From Betaproteobacteria bacterium (GTDB taxonomy: Bacteria > Pseudomonadota > Gammaproteobacteria > Burkholderiales > SG8-39), in contig JAFARH010000065.1 of the NCBI GenBank assembly GCA_019245555.1, positions 1 through 6,213 on the forward strand: a stretch of DNA of 6,213 nt. Reading direction: 5' to 3'. Positions 4,628-6,213 of the stretch are shown here, one piece after another. The translations under genes and the position numbers were made by a program. The notes beneath the pieces are model-generated. The model saw only the letters and a list, made by a program, of their open reading frames with translations, did no database searches and was not told the DNA's origin. Positions within the stretch are counted from its first letter, which is position 1; each line of letters starts with the position of its first letter.

Positions 4628-6213
4628 ATGGAACGTGTAACGACGCAGCAGCTGGCGATGATGCCCATCGAGTTCAAGCTCAATGGGCAGACGGTCATCG
4701 GCCGTCCGGACGAGAAGATCATCGAGACCGCCAAGAAGCACGGCGTGACAATCCCGCACCTCTGCCATGGCGGCAACCAGCGCTCCGATGGCAACTGCCG
4801 CGCGTGCGTCGTCGAGATCAAGGGCGAGCGCGCGCTCGCACCGTCGTGCTGCCGCTATCCGACGCCCGGCATGGAAGTCACGACCAATTCGCCGCGCGCA
4901 GTCACCTCGCAGAAGATGGTGCTCGAGCTCCTCATGTCCGACATGGGCGAGGAGCCGCACACCAAGGTCAACAAGGTCGCGAACTGGGCGAAGAAGATGG
5001 GGATCGGCAAGCCGCGCTTCGCGTCGCGCGAGCAGCCAAAGCAGGACATTTCCCACCCGGCGATCGCGGTCAACCTCGACGCCTGCATCCAGTGCACGCG
5101 TTGCGTGCGCGCCTGCCGTGAAGTGCAGGTGAACGACGTCATCGGCTACGCCGGCCGCGGCTCGGACTCGAAGATCGTGTTCGACTTCGACGATCCGATG
5201 GGCGAATCGACCTGCGTCGCGTGCGGTGAATGCGTCCAAGCCTGCCCGACCGGTGCGCTGATGCCGGCGCGCGACGTCGGGCTGGAAGTCGCCGACAAGC
5301 GCGTCGACTCGGTGTGCCCGTTCTGCGGCGTCGGCTGCTTGCTCACCTACCACGTCGACAAGAAGCAGAATGTCATCAAGTTCGTTACCGGCAAGGACGG
5401 CCCGTCGAACCATAACCGTCTTTGCGTGAAAGGTCGCTACGGATTCGACTACGCCGCGCATCCGCAGCGGTTGACCACGCCGCTGATCCGTAAGCCGGGG
5501 TTCCCGAAGACCGCTGACTTCACCGTGGATCCGGCGAACTGGTCCGAGGTGTTCCGCGAGGCCACCTGGGAGGAGGCGCTGGACTTCGCGGCGAACGGGT
5601 TGAAGAAGATCCGCGACCAGGACAAGTACGCGCTCTCCGGCTTCGGCTCCGCCAAAGGCTCGAACGAGGAGGCCTACCTCTTCCAGAAGCTGGTGCGTAC
5701 CGGCTTCCAGACGAACAACGTCGACCATTGCACGCGCCTGTGCCACGCCTCATCCGTGGCGGCATTGCTCGAGGGCATCGGCTCGGGCGCAGTTTCGAAC
5801 CAGGTAAACGACGTCGAGAACGCGGAAGTCATCTTCCTCATTGGCGCGAACCCGGTGTCGAACCATCCGGTCGCGGCGACCTGGATGAAGAACGCGGCGA
5901 AGCGCGGCGCGAAGCTGATCTATGCCGATCCGCGTCGCAGCGAGCTTTCGCGCCACGCCTGGCGCATGCTGCAATTCAAGCCGGATACCGACGTTGCCAT
6001 GCTGAACGCGATGATCCATACGATCATCGAGGAGCGGCTGGTCGACGAGAAATTCATCAAGGACCGCACGTCGGGTTATGAGGCGCTGAAGGAAAACGCG
6101 AAGAACTTCTCACCCGAGAAGATGGCGCCGATCTGCGGCATCCCAGCTGAGACGCTGCGCGAAGTCGCGCGTGCCTTTGCCACTTCCAAGGGGTCGATGA
6201 TCCTCTGGGGCAT
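4628..6213 (+). CDS. fdh1A: NAD-dependent formate dehydrogenase alpha (catalytic) subunit, 3' partial
   Basis: 528 residues are visible of a protein usually near 950-990. It belongs to the cytosolic Mo/W-bis-MGD formate dehydrogenases, which oxidise formate to CO2. Domains in order: a [2Fe-2S] ferredoxin domain (Cys46, Cys57, Cys60 and Cys74 or Cys75); a two-cluster [4Fe-4S] domain, Cys153/156/159/163 and Cys196/199/202/206; the FDH [4Fe-4S] motif Cys230-x2-Cys233-x3-Cys237 with Cys266; then the molybdopterin domain with N-V-D-H-C-T-R-L-C-H, where Cys372 is the likely metal ligand (cysteine, not selenocysteine) and His373 the catalytic histidine. I-G-A-N-P-V at 405-410 and Y-A-D-P-R at 432-436 are dinucleotide-site marks. 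The H-x3-C-x2-C-x5-C motif for an extra [4Fe-4S] cluster, expected near residues 103-125 in FdsA/NuoG, is absent. Mo or W use cannot be told. The ATG immediately follows the beta subunit TAG. The C-terminal MGD-binding domain lies beyond the window. The symbol is by analogy to the M. extorquens FDH1. Confidence 0.93.
   Translation, partial: MERVTTQQLAMMPIEFKLNGQTVIGRPDEKIIETAKKHGVTIPHLCHGGNQRSDGNCRACVVEIKGERALAPSCCRYPTPGMEVTTNSPRAVTSQKMVLELLMSDMGEEPHTKVNKVANWAKKMGIGKPRFASREQPKQDISHPAIAVNLDACIQCTRCVRACREVQVNDVIGYAGRGSDSKIVFDFDDPMGESTCVACGECVQACPTGALMPARDVGLEVADKRVDSVCPFCGVGCLLTYHVDKKQNVIKFVTGKDGPSNHNRLCVKGRYGFDYAAHPQRLTTPLIRKPGFPKTADFTVDPANWSEVFREATWEEALDFAANGLKKIRDQDKYALSGFGSAKGSNEEAYLFQKLVRTGFQTNNVDHCTRLCHASSVAALLEGIGSGAVSNQVNDVENAEVIFLIGANPVSNHPVAATWMKNAAKRGAKLIYADPRRSELSRHAWRMLQFKPDTDVAMLNAMIHTIIEERLVDEKFIKDRTSGYEALKENAKNFSPEKMAPICGIPAETLREVARAFATSKGSMILWG

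Noticed and set aside
4142..5746. A 534-codon open frame on the minus strand opposite the formate dehydrogenase genes.
   Set aside because: It lies antisense to clear, motif-rich coding sequence. Its product is a low-complexity Arg/Ala/Leu/Val/Asp-rich shadow typical of GC-rich genes and has no recognisable domain.
5729..5746. A possible selenocysteine site in the catalytic motif of the alpha subunit.
   Set aside because: The codons read cysteine at 368 and 372. There is no in-frame TGA, so it is the cysteine form of the enzyme.

Overview
The window is GC-rich, densely packed bacterial DNA. The gene content and protein style (an NAD-linked, Mo/W-dependent soluble formate dehydrogenase, a YafJ/EgtC-like glutamine amidotransferase, an aldo/keto reductase) fit a proteobacterium, most likely alpha or beta. 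The sequence alone does not settle the species. No rRNA, tRNA, CRISPR array, insertion sequence or prophage gene is visible, and no gene-free stretch reaches 300 bases. The only real intergenic gap is 76 bp (2896-2971).

Layout: (1) 1-732, plus strand: the C-terminal part of a cyclic-nucleotide-binding-domain (CNB) protein that starts before the window. It appears to carry the tail of one CNB domain followed by a second, complete one, and has no DNA-binding domain. (2) 2895 down to 729, minus strand: a tight three-gene operon reading aldo/keto reductase, then a small cupin, then a class II glutamine amidotransferase. The first two genes overlap in ATGA and the last two are 2 nt apart. The operon converges on the CNB gene, and the two stop codons overlap in a single CTAG. 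(3) 2896-2971: a divergent promoter region with a perfect TTGAC-N4-GTCAA palindrome of the FNR/CRP type, a GATAAT -10-like hexamer at a spacing close to a class II activated promoter, and a second inverted repeat abutting the reductase start codon. (4) 2972 to the window end, plus strand: a two-gene formate dehydrogenase unit. The first gene is a NuoE-NuoF fusion (NADH/FMN subunit). The second is the catalytic Mo/W-bis-MGD subunit, cut by the window edge after 528 residues.

How they work together: the catalytic subunit would oxidise formate to CO2 at the metal-pterin site and pass electrons along its Fe-S chain to the fused beta subunit, where FMN reduces NAD+ (the reaction can run in reverse in this family). 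Subunit architecture and N-terminal sequence resemble the two-subunit FDH1 type known from Methylobacterium extorquens (Fdh1A/Fdh1B) more than the FdsGBA type, because the NuoE-like domain is fused and the His-Cys3 cluster motif of the FdsA/NuoG N-terminus is missing. No wholly new system is evident. The best leads are the putative FNR-type operator in front of the formate dehydrogenase, the reduced Fe-S complement of the alpha subunit, and the HTH-less CNB protein with a degenerate phosphate-binding cassette.
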